Positions 11,131 to 22,263 of a stretch of DNA of 64,000 bases are shown here, piece by piece (the stretch's first letter is position 1; each line of letters opens with the position of its first letter). The stretch covers positions 25,149,714 to 25,213,713 of the forward strand of contig OW203725.1 of the NCBI GenBank assembly GCA_934045075.1, given 5' to 3'. Below the pieces are notes generated by a model that worked only from the letters and a program-made list of their open reading frames with translations, was not told the DNA's origin and did not search any database. This DNA comes from Yponomeuta sedellus. Its lineage: Eukaryota; Arthropoda; Insecta; Lepidoptera; Yponomeutidae. The position numbers were made by a program, and so were the translations under genes.

Positions 11131-13812
11131 ATACGGGTAGAAGGGGGATTGACGTCAAAAAAAAAAAATTAGGTGCCTCGTGTCATGTGGTATCCGAATC
11201 AACCCCATGTATGTTCCGCGATTTTTCATTGTTTCGGAGTTATGATTTTTTTTCTGAATTTTTATGAATTTTCGCCTTATCAAGTTTGAAAATTTCTAAA
11301 AACTAGAAACTTTTTTCAATTACTTTTTTTGTAACTGAATCATCACAAGTTGTTCTTCTATGCATAAAATAATCAACTTCGTAACTTTGATAAAAGTTAT
11401 TAAAGTGTTAGTCTAAAGTCAAAAATTTACGTTCGGTAAATTACGACTTGAATTTCAAAAATAAATTAAAAATCCAAACAGATGTTTTAATGGTTTCTTA
11501 GTTAGCCTCAGAAATGCGCAAGACTCTCAGATTTTATAATCATTAAAAAAAAAGTACTGCTTAACGAGCTACTTTGTGTACATTCGGCCTTCGAAGACAG
11601 CGAGGTGAAGAATTTTGAAAATTAACAATTTTTTTTCTGCCATTTCGTCTTTTCTTAGTTTATTAATGAACGAGTCGTCATCATCATGATGAATAAAAGT
11701 GGTTTTGTCAATAAAACACAGATTAAAATGTAAAAAAAATGTTTATTATAATAGGTTTTCAAAGTTGCCACCTCCAGCAGCAATACACATTCTACACCTA
11801 CGTAGGAAATTATCTTTTAATCGTCTAAAAGCTGCTCTGTTTTCCTATAAAACACGTTCGGCTTCTGTTAATTTCTGCCTCAGCTCTTGTTCACTCCCAC
11901 TTTCTCTGGCGTATGCTATTTCCTTAAAATAGTCCCAAATAAAAAAATCCATGGGGTTGAGGTCAGGTGAGCGTGGAGGCCACGATATTGGTCCGCCGCG
12001 TCCGATCCATCTTATTGGGGTACGCCTCATTTAAATAATTTCGGACTTGCGTTGCGTAGTGACATGGAGCGCCGTCATTTTGAAGAACCATCACATGGTT
12101 CGTCTTAGTTCAATATTCACGTCTCCTAGCAACAATGGAAGTTCATGTTCCAGAAAGTGTCGGTATCTTTCTCCATTTAATCTGGACGGCAATTCAAATG
12201 GACCAATCAGTTCGCCATTGAGAATACCAGACCACAAGTTAACGCTGAAACGATGTTGAAACGTCGACGCTCTCATTTCGTGTGGATTTTCAACCGCCCA
12301 CGTGTGGTAATTATGAATATTGAAAATTCCAGTGCGCTCAAAACGTGACTCATCTGACCATAAAACTTTATTGAAAAATCCAGGATCTTGTTCTTTTTGT
12401 AGCATTGTTTGGCAGAAATCAATGCGCAATTGGTAGTCTGTAGGCAGTAAAGCTTGGACTTGTCGGATATGGAACGCATGATATCCTTCATCGTGAAGTA
12501 TGTCTTGGATAGAAGTTCTTGGGATGTTCAGAGTACGAGCCATAGCTCTGGTACTCATGGAAGGATTTCGTTGAACTTCTTTGAGCACAACTTCTCTGCG
12601 ATCCGGGTCAACTCTAGGGATTCCTTCCCTATCGCCTCGTTGGCCAGAAATGCGGCCTGCCATTAAGGTATTGTGTGTGTCAATAAAAACGCGATGGTCG
12701 GGATAATGCTCAGGTTGCGGCCCACCACGACGTTGAAGTTGTTCGCGATACAGTCGCGCTGCTTCAAGGCCGTTTCCTTGTGCAACTCCATAAAAATAGT
12801 GCATTTCTGCGTATTCACTTAACGTGTAACTCATCTTTTACACTTCCAAGTAAACAAAGTCCAAATCAGTATGCAAGACACAGTGCAATTAAAGAGCAAA
12901 GTAGTCAAATAAGTAGGCAGCGGAATCCGCGGACAAAGCGAGACAGTGAGGTAAAACAAAATGAAGACACGTGTAGCAGTAAACACAAAGTGAGAACGAC
13001 TGAGGTACAAACTTGTTTTGTTTTGTGTTCGCTTCTGCTGCGCTGCCCCTCTCACTCTTACCGCTGAGAGTGAGAGAGATAGCAATAGTTCGGCGGCCTC
13101 CTATCCTCAAAGACTATTACAGGTAAAAAGTTGCGTCTGCATTTACAACCCACGAGAACGGACCGCGCAAAATTAATTACTGTAAAACGGAAAATGCCAC
13201 CAAATTTTTTAATCTGTGTTTTATTGACAAAACCACTTTTATTCATCATGATGATGACGACTCGTTCATTAATAAACTAAGAAAAGACGAAATGGCAGAA
13301 AAAAATATATTTAATTTTAATAATTCTTCACCTCGCGGTCTTCGAAGGCCGAATGTACACAAAGTAGCTCGTTAAGCAGTACTTTTTTTAATGATTATGA
13401 AATCTGAGAGTCTTGCGCATTTCTGAGGCTAACTAAGAAACCATTAAAACATCTGTTTGGATTTTTAATTTATTTTTGAAAATTCAAGTCTTAATTTACC
13501 GAACGTAAATTTTTGACTTTAGACCAACACTTTAATAACTTTTATCAAAGTTACGAAGCTGATTATTTTATGCATAGAAGAACAACTTGTGAAGATTCAG
13601 TTACAAAAAAAGTAATTGAAAAAAGTTTCTAATTTTTTTTTTTAGAAATTTTCAAACTTGATAAGGCGAAAATTCATAAAAATTCAGAAAAAAAATCATA
13701 ACTCCGAAACTATGAAAAATCGCGGAACATCGGAAATCGGGGGTGATTCGGATACCCCATGACACGAGGGACCTAATTTTTTTTTTGACGTCATTCCCCC
13801 GGCCACCCAAGT
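11131..13812 (-). mobile_element. Tc1/mariner-type element with about 600-bp terminal inverted repeats
   Basis: The outer ends read GGGGGATTGACGTC (left, 11143) and, in reverse complement, GGGGGAATGACGTC (right, 13800). From there about 600 bp on each side are inverted copies with a few percent mismatch; for example 'AATGATTATGAAATCTGAGA' near 13392 mirrors about 11540. The inner limits are near 11727 and 13198. TA dinucleotides flank both ends, as expected for this superfamily, but the exact edge is uncertain by a few bases. The central 1.4 kb carries a broken transposase gene. Confidence 0.85.
11845..12834 (-). pseudogene. Tc1/mariner-type transposase, frameshifted
   Basis: Starts at ATG 12834. 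The first 247 codons are open and contain two helix-turn-helix-like segments (around NPSMSTRAMARTLNIPRTS) and the first catalytic Asp in VLWSDESRF. Frame is lost near 12090. The adjacent frame carries LQNDGAPCHYATQV (second Asp), and the original frame resumes with PPRSPDLNPMDFFIWDYFK (third Asp). At least two indels separate these parts, so no full-length product is expected. Spacing fits the DDD/E superfamily. Confidence 0.85.
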
Positions 13813-16367
13813 TAGGTTTCATTTCATCTCATTAATTTTATTTTCATTTCAAATCAATAAAAAAATTCTACTGAAGGCTTGGCTGTATGGGCATAGTTCC
13901 GTTTGCCTACTAGAATGGGTGAAGAAAAAAAATCTTTACTTATATTTCTTTTTTACATTTGGCGCCATTTTCCAAATAATTTTTCTTTTCTAACAAGTCA
14001 AGGGCAGGAAGAAAATTTATTTCTACCGCGTTACTAGGCCCTTGTTCATAAGCTACACTATGCAACATTTCAATGTGATTTCATAAAAATGTGTCGCATT
14101 TCCGCAAAAAATTAATTCTCAGATTATTGGCTCTATCTAGGTTTTTTATTGCGTGTGTGTATTATATAAATACATCATCATTATCATATAAATACAATAC
14201 AAATTATTGTATTTCAGAAGTACCTACGTATACAAGGAATCTGGGTAGGGAAAGGAATATAGTCTATAAATAAATTGTACGCAGAAACACGATATAATTA
14301 ATTAAATTTCAACTTTTCGCAACGTCTCTAACAACAACAACATTACATGAAGTCTCTACTATCAAAGATAAATCCTCTCAAGAAATAACTAGAGGAAATT
14401 TTATTATTTTCCTAGTTGTTTCGCCATATTATTTATTAGTCTACGACCTATTTTCAGACCTTCCAAATCACCAAATCACGGATGACATCCGTGCACCAAA
14501 TATAACCAACAAGAACCCTTAAAATTCTGTGAAGCTGATTCGGAGGAGGTTAATGAGTAGTTCTTCAAAAAGTATTCTCCGCGTAACTTTCGTGGCGAAA
14601 TTTCTTTTTACAGTTATCTTTTAATAAATGGACACATGCTTTAGGCGTTGAAAAAAATATGAGTAAATTTTTTATTATTTGTAAATCGGTACACTAACTA
14701 CAAAGATATATTATTTTGAAATTTCGTTGCGCACGAAAGTTACGGACATACTTAGATAAGTATATTTTACTGGCGTATAGATGACGGACTCGCGATATCG
14801 ATACAGTGCTGCCATCTAGTTTCTAACCTAATAACTACTATCGCACCGTACGTGGTACAGTGCGTATACGTACCTATGTATATGGGTATACTAGTAATAG
14901 TAACGTTTATTTTATGGAGGTTTTAAAGTTTGTTTCAATGAAAAAGGAATTAATGGACTGAATAATATAAAAAACCAAAAACTCCAGAAATTTAAGCCCT
15001 ACGTATCCTTTTTCACTGAAACAAACTTTTGTTTAGGAAAAGAAGTACTAGCTATTGAAAAATAAAACTGTATAATAGTTTAACAAAATTAAACATATAT
15101 TTTAATACCAGTCTCCCTGACTCGCTTCTTTGTTTTATTTTTTAGGTAGGTTCTCACAAAAAGTACCACTAAAGGATCACTATAGTCACTGTCTCAAAAC
15201 ACCAAAACACTTTTATCGAGTAATTTCTCACATTAAGCCAAATTTTAAGAGTCACTTTCTCAAACTTAGGAATCAATTCGAAGGTGGAAATCCACAAATA
15301 TTAGGGTTAAGAAAATTAAGCATCAAAAACTTTTACACGAAACGAAACCCGTTGAGGAAAAGTTGTTGTGTCATAAAAATCTTGTGTTGCTAGTTTTGAC
15401 ATGTAATTAGCCACCTTCTTGGGAAATTACATTGTAAAAATAATATCTAAATAACATAATTCTAAATAATAAGCTCTAAATTGTCGTATGTTTATAAGAC
15501 ATTATTTTATTAGCAATGAGGTTGTTTTTGTGAAGTCTTAGTTTATACTTTGATTGTTTATTTGAAGAAGGTTTAAAAATTGGTGAGCAAAATTTTGCCA
15601 TAACTTGCAATCAGTTAGTTTCACGGGCAACACTGAATAAACATAGCTGAGACATAGCTCATAATAGTTCCGGTGTTGGGAGATAGGTGGCGCTATCGAC
15701 TGAAACTCCTATTTGTATGGAAGACAACATAGGTTACGGAAGTCGCCACGAAAGTTGCAGGCGTATATTTTGCAAGTAAAATATGGTTTCATATCTTTAT
15801 TATTTCTCCAATTTTGGTGGATTGAAGTTTATAAAATAATAGACTTATTATCTATGAATCATCTTGTATTTGAGATCAACAATTATAGTTCTTTGAGATT
15901 AGCTTATTACTACTTCATAGTAACTTAGGTTGCAATAGCCTTGTTCGCAGTAATTAAACTGTGTAATTTACAACATAAACATAATTATTACTTCCTACTA
16001 TTGTAGCAGCTGGCAGAAAATGTGTGCTTTTTATTGAATTGAAATGTTAAGAATCATAAAACACACCATTATCTGCCAGTTGCTATAATAGTTTACATAT
16101 TATTATTATCTATTTTCAGTCTCGTGTTATTTAGAATTTATCAAAAGATATTTTCATGGCTGTCCCTCATCAGCGAATTACCACTAAACTTAAATAAATC
16201 ACAATATTTAAGTAACTTTTCTTTTTTCTTTTTATCTCTGCAAGACGCGTTTTCTCCCGTCGCCCCTTTGAAATTTGCGGTGGCATTGTTTTGATTTGTA
16301 TCCTAATCTAAAATTAATTTCAACCAAAAGAAATTAACATGACTGATCTGCGTAATTGAAGCAGGTA
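13813..16367. other. Gene-free AT-rich stretch with small hairpin MITEs
   Basis: No coding exon or known repeat is recognised except two small palindromes. At 14925-15031, AAAGTTTGTTTCAATGAAAA is mirrored by a near-identical inverted copy. At 15997-16090, 'GTAGCAGCTGGCAGAAAATG' is mirrored by a copy ending 'TGCTATAATAG'. Both are compact fold-back elements of about 100 bp. Confidence 0.6.
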
Positions 16368-18504
16368 CAGTAAAGCCAATTTAATAGGTCACATTTGACA
16401 CTCCATCAAAATTCGTCAACGTAACCTTGTAACGCAGGGCACACAATATTATTTAGTTTTTCAAAATTAGAACTGCACAATTGCTTCACTTTCTTCAGTT
16501 AATAATGCAAATTTATTGTAATAATGTCAAAAGAAGGCAATATTACGATTTGCTTTGACTAATAAACCATTCTAAACTTAATAAACAATGTTTGTCCTAA
16601 AAAACTGAACTTCATCACAAGGTTATGTCGGTCAACCCTTTTTGTTTTTAAAAACTAGGGATGTTACCGTAAAAATCAAAGGAATCATAAGTGAAAAAGT
16701 TGTATTGAATGCAATGATTACCTAAGTAAAGGAATGTATCGCCATACATAATTCCATATTCTGATTATTTTATTAGTAGATTGTACAACTAGTATGCATC
16801 ACATAAAGACGAACTTTTATAGCATGAGAAGGGAAAATAGTAGTTTAAGATACCGTTGCATAATAAGGGTTCTTATAACACTAGTGTATTTTAAAGAAAT
16901 GAACTGTAGGCGAGTTTTTTTATAGTATCACACGATTGTTATAAGACCAAGTTATGTACAGTGTCATACACTACTTTATCTACTCTCATACTATAATACT
17001 TACATAAAAACAGAACCAAATTTTGTTTATATTGAAAAGTTTTTTTAAATGTTAAATATTGGCGCCAAGGCGCAAACATCGATTGCGCATGCGTGTTGCG
17101 TCGGCGCAGACTCGTTCATTGAAACCTTTTTTTTTAAGTAGAGGTTCAAACTTCTTGGTCCAGCTGGAGGTTGTATAGGTGTATCGTTATGATTAAAAAG
17201 TTATATTATTATACAGGTGTCCATACAAGACCTGTATCGTAATAAAACTTTAGTTTTTTGTTTTTGGCCTATGCGTAATGTTTGTCAAGAGTTTTGTTTT
17301 CATTATTATATTATTCTTTCAATAATATAAAAAATACAAAAATAATTGAATAAAGACAAAATCAGTTTAATTTTTTTTTCTTGTTTTTCTGCTGATAGCA
17401 GAATAGGCAAAGGACTTTCGTCCGTTCAGCCAGGTCTAACGTTTTTTCATTTTATGTATCCGAAGACAACTTGTTAACGCAGGTAATCCTTTGTATAAGG
17501 TCAAAGTCAAATATTTGTTGTGTTTTATAAATATCTTTTTCGTTTGAGTGTTAATGTTTAGATGATTTATCTTGTAAATATTTTCTTGTTTCTCGTTTCA
17601 TTATAATATTATTACACTTTTAGGCAAAAAAAACTCGTAGGATGTTCTTGGCAACACTAGAGCTTGTCCATAATGTTCGTTCCAGGTCCAAACTTTGTAC
17701 AAGTTGATAAACCACCAACTAAAGCAAATAAAAAGCAAGAAATTGTCTCGTGGCTGGAAAAAAAAATGTGGAAGCAAGTCCAACTTTATTGAAAGCTGAG
17801 TTGTTGAATTTGGTAAAAGCAAACAAGCCATCCAAGCCTTGCTATGTAATTGATGAAATAGCACTAGAGCATGGACACGAAGTTATTCGATTGCCACCTT
17901 ACCACTGCCAGTATAACGCTATCGAGCTTATTTGGGCACAAACAAAAGGGTCATGCAGCGCGTAACAATACTGAGCCACCCTTCAGTACTGCAAAAATGA
18001 TGGTTCTGCTACAAACTGCATGTGCAGAAGTCACTTCAGAAGACTGGAGAAAAGTCGTCGAGAAAACAAAGAAAATAATTTTCGATGATTTTGAACGAGA
18101 TGTGAGAATAGACAACATTATCGAAGAAGAATTTATTATATTTTTGGGAGCGGACAGCAGTGATGACGATGACAACACTCGTTATAGTTCTATTAGTTCT
18201 AGTGAATAAATGCAGTTTTTCTTGGTTAAACTATATACGTGTCTTATTTTGTTTTATAAATTTTGGTTAGACAATGATGGGACAGGGATTTGATTAATAA
18301 TTGTTTATTTGATTTGATTTTCGATGGAACTCAATTAAAATTACAGTACCTATACGTACTCTTTCACAATAACTGCATTCGATTCATAAATGTTTGAAGT
18401 CCGTATCGAATCATTCGATTTAATCGATGATTTTTAGCAGTTCACCTCACTATGAAGCTAAAACTGACACATGGCAAATGTGGCCTATTAAATTGGCTCT
18501 ACTA
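16368..18504 (+). mobile_element. 2.1-kb DDE transposon with TA target duplication
   Basis: The left end CAGTAAAGCCAATTTAATAG begins right after TA (16366-16367). The right end is its inverted copy with 2-3 mismatches, ending at 18504 and followed by TA. The inverted ends are about 30 bp. The 3' half holds a broken transposase of the same family as 10085-10360. The region between 16600 and 17600 shows no coding and may include secondary insertions. Confidence 0.8.
17680..18209 (+). pseudogene. Broken DDE transposase, C-terminal part
   Basis: In three frames the plus strand reads KANKKQEIVSWLEKK, then IRLPPYHCQYNAIELIWAQ (containing the last acidic residue of the DDE triad), then a C-terminal block with SEDWRKVVEKTKKIIFDDF and an acidic/Ser-rich tail ending SSSE at 18209. 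Two frame breaks separate the parts. The N-terminal two thirds of a normal transposase is not recognisable. Confidence 0.7.
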
Positions 18505-18729
18505 TAATATACAATACAATAAAAAAAAATTATGAAGTTGGGATGTTTTAAACAAAGATTGTGTAAACAATGGGCAATACAGCCCAAACATTACTATACA
18601 AATAGATAGGTCTCTCTCGTATTTTTCTGGGGTACGAAAGTGCTGCTTACGGCGGACATGACTGGTACTAAAAACTGAATAGGCGGTAAATTCAAAGTAC
18701 AGTCTGAAATTACTTTTTATTTATAGGTA

Positions 18730-18815
18730 CCAAAAGGTCCGAAATGGAAACACTTGCATGTGGATTACAATTTTTAGTATCATCCACATACATTGTTTCC
18801 ATTTTGGACCACCAA
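18730..18815. repeat. Imperfect hairpin
   Basis: 'AAAGGTCCGAAATGGAAACA' near 18734 is followed by an inverted copy, 'TGTTTCCATTTTGGACC', near 18793, with a further paired block, ATGTGGAT/ATCCACAT. It looks like a small fold-back element just downstream (minus strand) of the THAP gene. Confidence 0.6.
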
Positions 18816-18970
18816 ATTTTTTTACTAAGCAAAATCAAAATGAAACAATAAAGATTGATTTAAAATGCTTTATTCTTATAGGTAGATGTTTCTACACAGA
18901 AACTTGTATGCCAGTTTGCCTTGTTCTACATCCTTTTTTTATTCGAACATAGTTGCTTGCAGTTTTTTTA

Positions 18971-20015
18971 TTAAATCTGTTTCACTGTCGCAAACTGTGG
19001 TCCTTTTGGCCTGTAATCGGAGTGTTTGCCTGTAATCAGATATATTTTTGGTTAATAATAATGTATCATCAATATGCACACCCTAAAACAGAATATTAAA
19101 ATTATTAACATTTTTTTACCTGCCCTGGATCCACAAGAAGTGGGTTGGTTTGCATCTATCGGCACTGGAGCAGGGTTCACAATTGAGCAGCATTGTACGT
19201 CCACTGTAAATAAACCATAATTATACTAGGTGAAACTCACACCCTAAAACAGGATATTAAAATTAATAACATTCTTTTACCTGTCCTAGATCCACAAGAA
19301 GTGGATTGGTCTGCATCTATCGGCACTGGATCAGGGTTCGGAATCATGCAACATTGTATGTCCACTGTAAATAAACCATAAATATACTAGGTGAAATTCA
19401 CAATTCTAGGGTCGGTGGACTAAAGACCAAGTAAAAAATTGATTTCATACATTTTGCACTGAAATGTCAAATGACTAATGTGCTTTAGTCCGCTGACCCT
19501 AGAATTTACTGCTAAATTGTATATAACAATATTATACTTTTAATTATAATTTAATTATAATTTTCTTATGCAAACCTGGTAGGAACAGAGTGGGAACAGC
19601 ATTTTTAAAAAGCCTGTTCTTGCAGCCGTGATAAATATTTTCGAAATATCTTTGACATACTCTTCTGTTCGAAAATATGTATTGGTCATCTGGGCCCATT
19701 ATATCTGCTCCAATTCGTGCTTTCCATGTTTCAAAGCGTTCAGCATCTCTAACGGGATTTGGGAAATAGTGCAGGGTACCTGAACAGAAAAAAACAACAG
19801 TTCATGAGTTTATGGTCAATTATGATTATGGTCTTTCTATAGCTATCTTCAATATGTACTCAATTCAATTAATTTTTTTGGAAATGGCAACCTATTTTCT
19901 ATTGTTCTATTTTCTATTGTAGACTATTTTCTGCCTTCAATACTCTAGGTTACACCTACTTACCTTCAGATACATGCATTGTGCAACCAGCCACACAACA
20001 TCTTTTATGCGACAT
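18971..20015 (-). CDS. Small THAP-domain protein with a duplicated 84-nt exon
   Basis: Proposed exons on the minus strand: 20015-19964 (ATG), 19779-19576, 19364-19281, 19203-19120, 19029-18971 (TAA). All junctions are GT-AG and join in frame to 160 codons. Exons 1 and 2 form a THAP zinc-finger DNA-binding domain: KRCCVAGCT (N-terminal Cys pair), LHYFPNPVRD, the invariant Trp in FETWKARIG, VCQRYFENIY (Cys-x2-Tyr where the family has Cys-x2-His), and NAVPTLFLPG, the AVPT-type box. Exons 3 and 4 are tandem copies of one 84-nt exon (phase 1-1) encoding Cys/Pro-rich QCC...NP.PVPIDA..TSCGSR. The last exon is the weakest call; AATAAA at 18972-18967 overlaps the stop. The product is a likely nuclear DNA-binding protein, but the His-to-Tyr change may mean a weakened zinc site or a decaying gene. 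Expression is unknown. Confidence 0.62.
19403..19507. mobile_element. Hairpin MITE in the THAP gene intron 2
   Basis: 'TTCTAGGGTCGGTGGACTAA' at the left is mirrored by 'TTAGTCCGCTGACCCTAGAA' at the right, with about 60 bp between. It lies between the THAP-domain exon and the first of the duplicated exons. Confidence 0.75.
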
Positions 20016-20029
20016 ATCCGCAGGTGTTA

Positions 20030-20280
20030 TAAATATTGTCACTGCACAAGGAGTCCTATCTCATATTGTCACTGCACAAGGAGTCCTATCTCAAATTGTC
20101 ACTGCTCAAGGAGTCCTTTCTCATATTGTCACTGCACATGGAGTCCTATCTCATCACAAAAGTCAGATCCAAGTGAAAGCTGGAGGAAGTATTGTTCAAC
20201 TCAACAGCGTTACACAATGAGATACAAGTGAAAGCTGGAGGAAGTATTGTTCAACTCAACAGCGTTACACAACGAGATAA
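20030..20280. repeat. Two tandem repeats upstream of the THAP gene start
   Basis: 20035-20155 has four copies of a 30-bp unit containing ATTGTCACTGCACAAGGAGT. 20170-20280 has two near-identical copies of a 55-bp unit starting CAAGTGAAAGCTGGAGGAAG. Both arrays lie within 270 bp upstream of the proposed THAP start codon (minus strand), in the position of a promoter or 5' UTR. Confidence 0.85.
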
Positions 20281-22263
20281 ATAATAAAAGAAATTCTAAA
20301 AGAAAAACGAAAGAGTAACAAAGTTTTGCTCGAAAAGTTAAGAAAACTTTTCAATTTTTTGCAATTTGACGTTTTGCACAAAGTGTAGCCATGTGAAATC
20401 TATATAGATATTACCTTTATTTCAGATACCCTATAAAATTTAAAATATTAAGTGCATCCGAAACCCAATTAATCTCTAAGTGAGTCTAAAAAACAAAACA
20501 AAGAATTTGGTTTTGTATAGCATTTTAAAAATCATAAATTGTCGTCAATCAAACTAGTAATATTTTCTACCTGACCGAAAATGTTATTTAAAGTGGCAAG
20601 GACGTCATATAAACAGCGACAGCATTGCTTATAGTAGTATTGGTCATAACCGCTAGATGGCGCTAGAGTTATTTTTTGAATCGTTTGTTCTAAGAGACCA
20701 TAGCATGATACAGCCCAGTTTAGGATGAATAAAATGTTAAATTGGGGACGTCAAAAAGTCACATTTTTACGTTACACGGTAACATAGAAGACAATCAGAA
20801 AGTATGACGATGAAGTTGGGACTTTCAAAGCAAAGATTTTTTAAACAATTTGCAAAACAGCCCAGTTTGGGATGGAAATGTTAAATTGTCGATGTTACAA
20901 AATATTTTTTTAAATTCATTTAATTAAAACCTTTCTTTTGAGCTTTACGCCTTACGTAAATACATCTGCGGTATTTTAAAAATCTAAAGTTAATATTTAA
21001 TGGAGATATATAACTTTCGGTGTGCGCTAGCTAACTTTCGTGGACAAATGGCCACAAAAATTGTGCCACGAAAGTTACGAAATTTTCACATTTTTGAGAA
21101 TTACGATTAAAGAAATAGGTAAAATAACGAACAAAAGACTGGGAAATAATCTCGAAGATCTATCTTATTCCCTAATTCAAAATGAGTTGGAATATTATAA
21201 ATATTATCCTTCAAACTATGCGCATGAAAGTTTCTTGACTAAGGCTACTTGAAAATATTCAAAGAATGACTTACCTAGTATTTTTTTTGTTTTGAAGTGA
21301 TGGACATACGGGTTTCCCCCACTGATGCTGGGACACTATGGACACTATGAGCGTCCGCGCAGATAAAATTTGTAGCGACAAGCAAAGAGTATTATAACCA
21401 CGCGACAAGTTGTCGCTCTTGGAATTGGAAGATAGGTAGGTCTGTGCCGTTTTGTTGTTGCGCGCTCGCGAAACTAGCAGAATCGTGTGACAAAAACATA
21501 ATGTCTATTAACTTTTGTAACTTAAGAGATAAAATAAATGTTGTTTGGTCATTATGATGCTTAGTTAAACCCAATTAATTTAATGTATTACATTATACGC
21601 TTATGTATCGAATACAAAAGTTATCAAAGTTTTCCGTGAGCGCGAATGTGACGCGCGAAGAACACAGATTTTGCTCCCGTTTTCGACAGTAGATGTATAT
21701 TTTTTAGCTCATCATTAATAATTTGAGATTTGTTATGTTGAAATTATACTCATATATAAATAAAGAGTAATTTACTTTTGGTCCTAAGACTGAATGTATA
21801 ATATGTTATGAATTACGACCGTTAGACCGCGTTTTGACAGTCCTTAGAGAACCACTCTAATAATTTTAATGAACCGATTTTCCTACAGTGTGGCCAGATT
21901 AGGGTTCAAGTTTTCGTAGAACATAAATTCAGCATACGAGACGGGACCTTTCTAAAGCCAGTAGTTTCTTGAGTTGCATTTGCATACTTCATAAAAAAAA
22001 GAAACACAAATGAGGTACCTATTTAATGGAGGACCACGAGGACCGAGAAAATATTTTTAAATAATACGGTAGAAAAAATCCTGATCAACTTGGTATTGAT
22101 TTCCTTAAGTTTCTTACTGCAATTTGGCAACACTGGTCAGCTGTCTTCTCATCTTCTGTCGTCTGGTCTGTCGAGCTACAGAGCGCTGCCGTATTTTACC
22201 GAATCATTATTTTGTGAAATTAATTGCCAATAATCGCGCCTGCATTACGTCGCAGTAGTTAAA
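20281..22263. other. Intergenic stretch and presumed LAMP promoter/5' UTR
   Basis: No gene is recognised. The last ~120 bp before 22264 are more GC-rich and pyrimidine-rich and are the likely 5' UTR of the LAMP gene. An E-box CAGCTG lies at 22138-22143. I do not see the CACGTG-type CLEAR motif that controls many lysosomal genes in this interval. Confidence 0.45.

Noticed and set aside
18861..19029. Longer THAP gene ending at 18936 via frame ...DLIKKLQATMFE
   Set aside because: That frame looks coding-like, but no acceptor gives the needed phase after the phase-1 exon at 19120; it remains a possible alternative isoform or an old exon.
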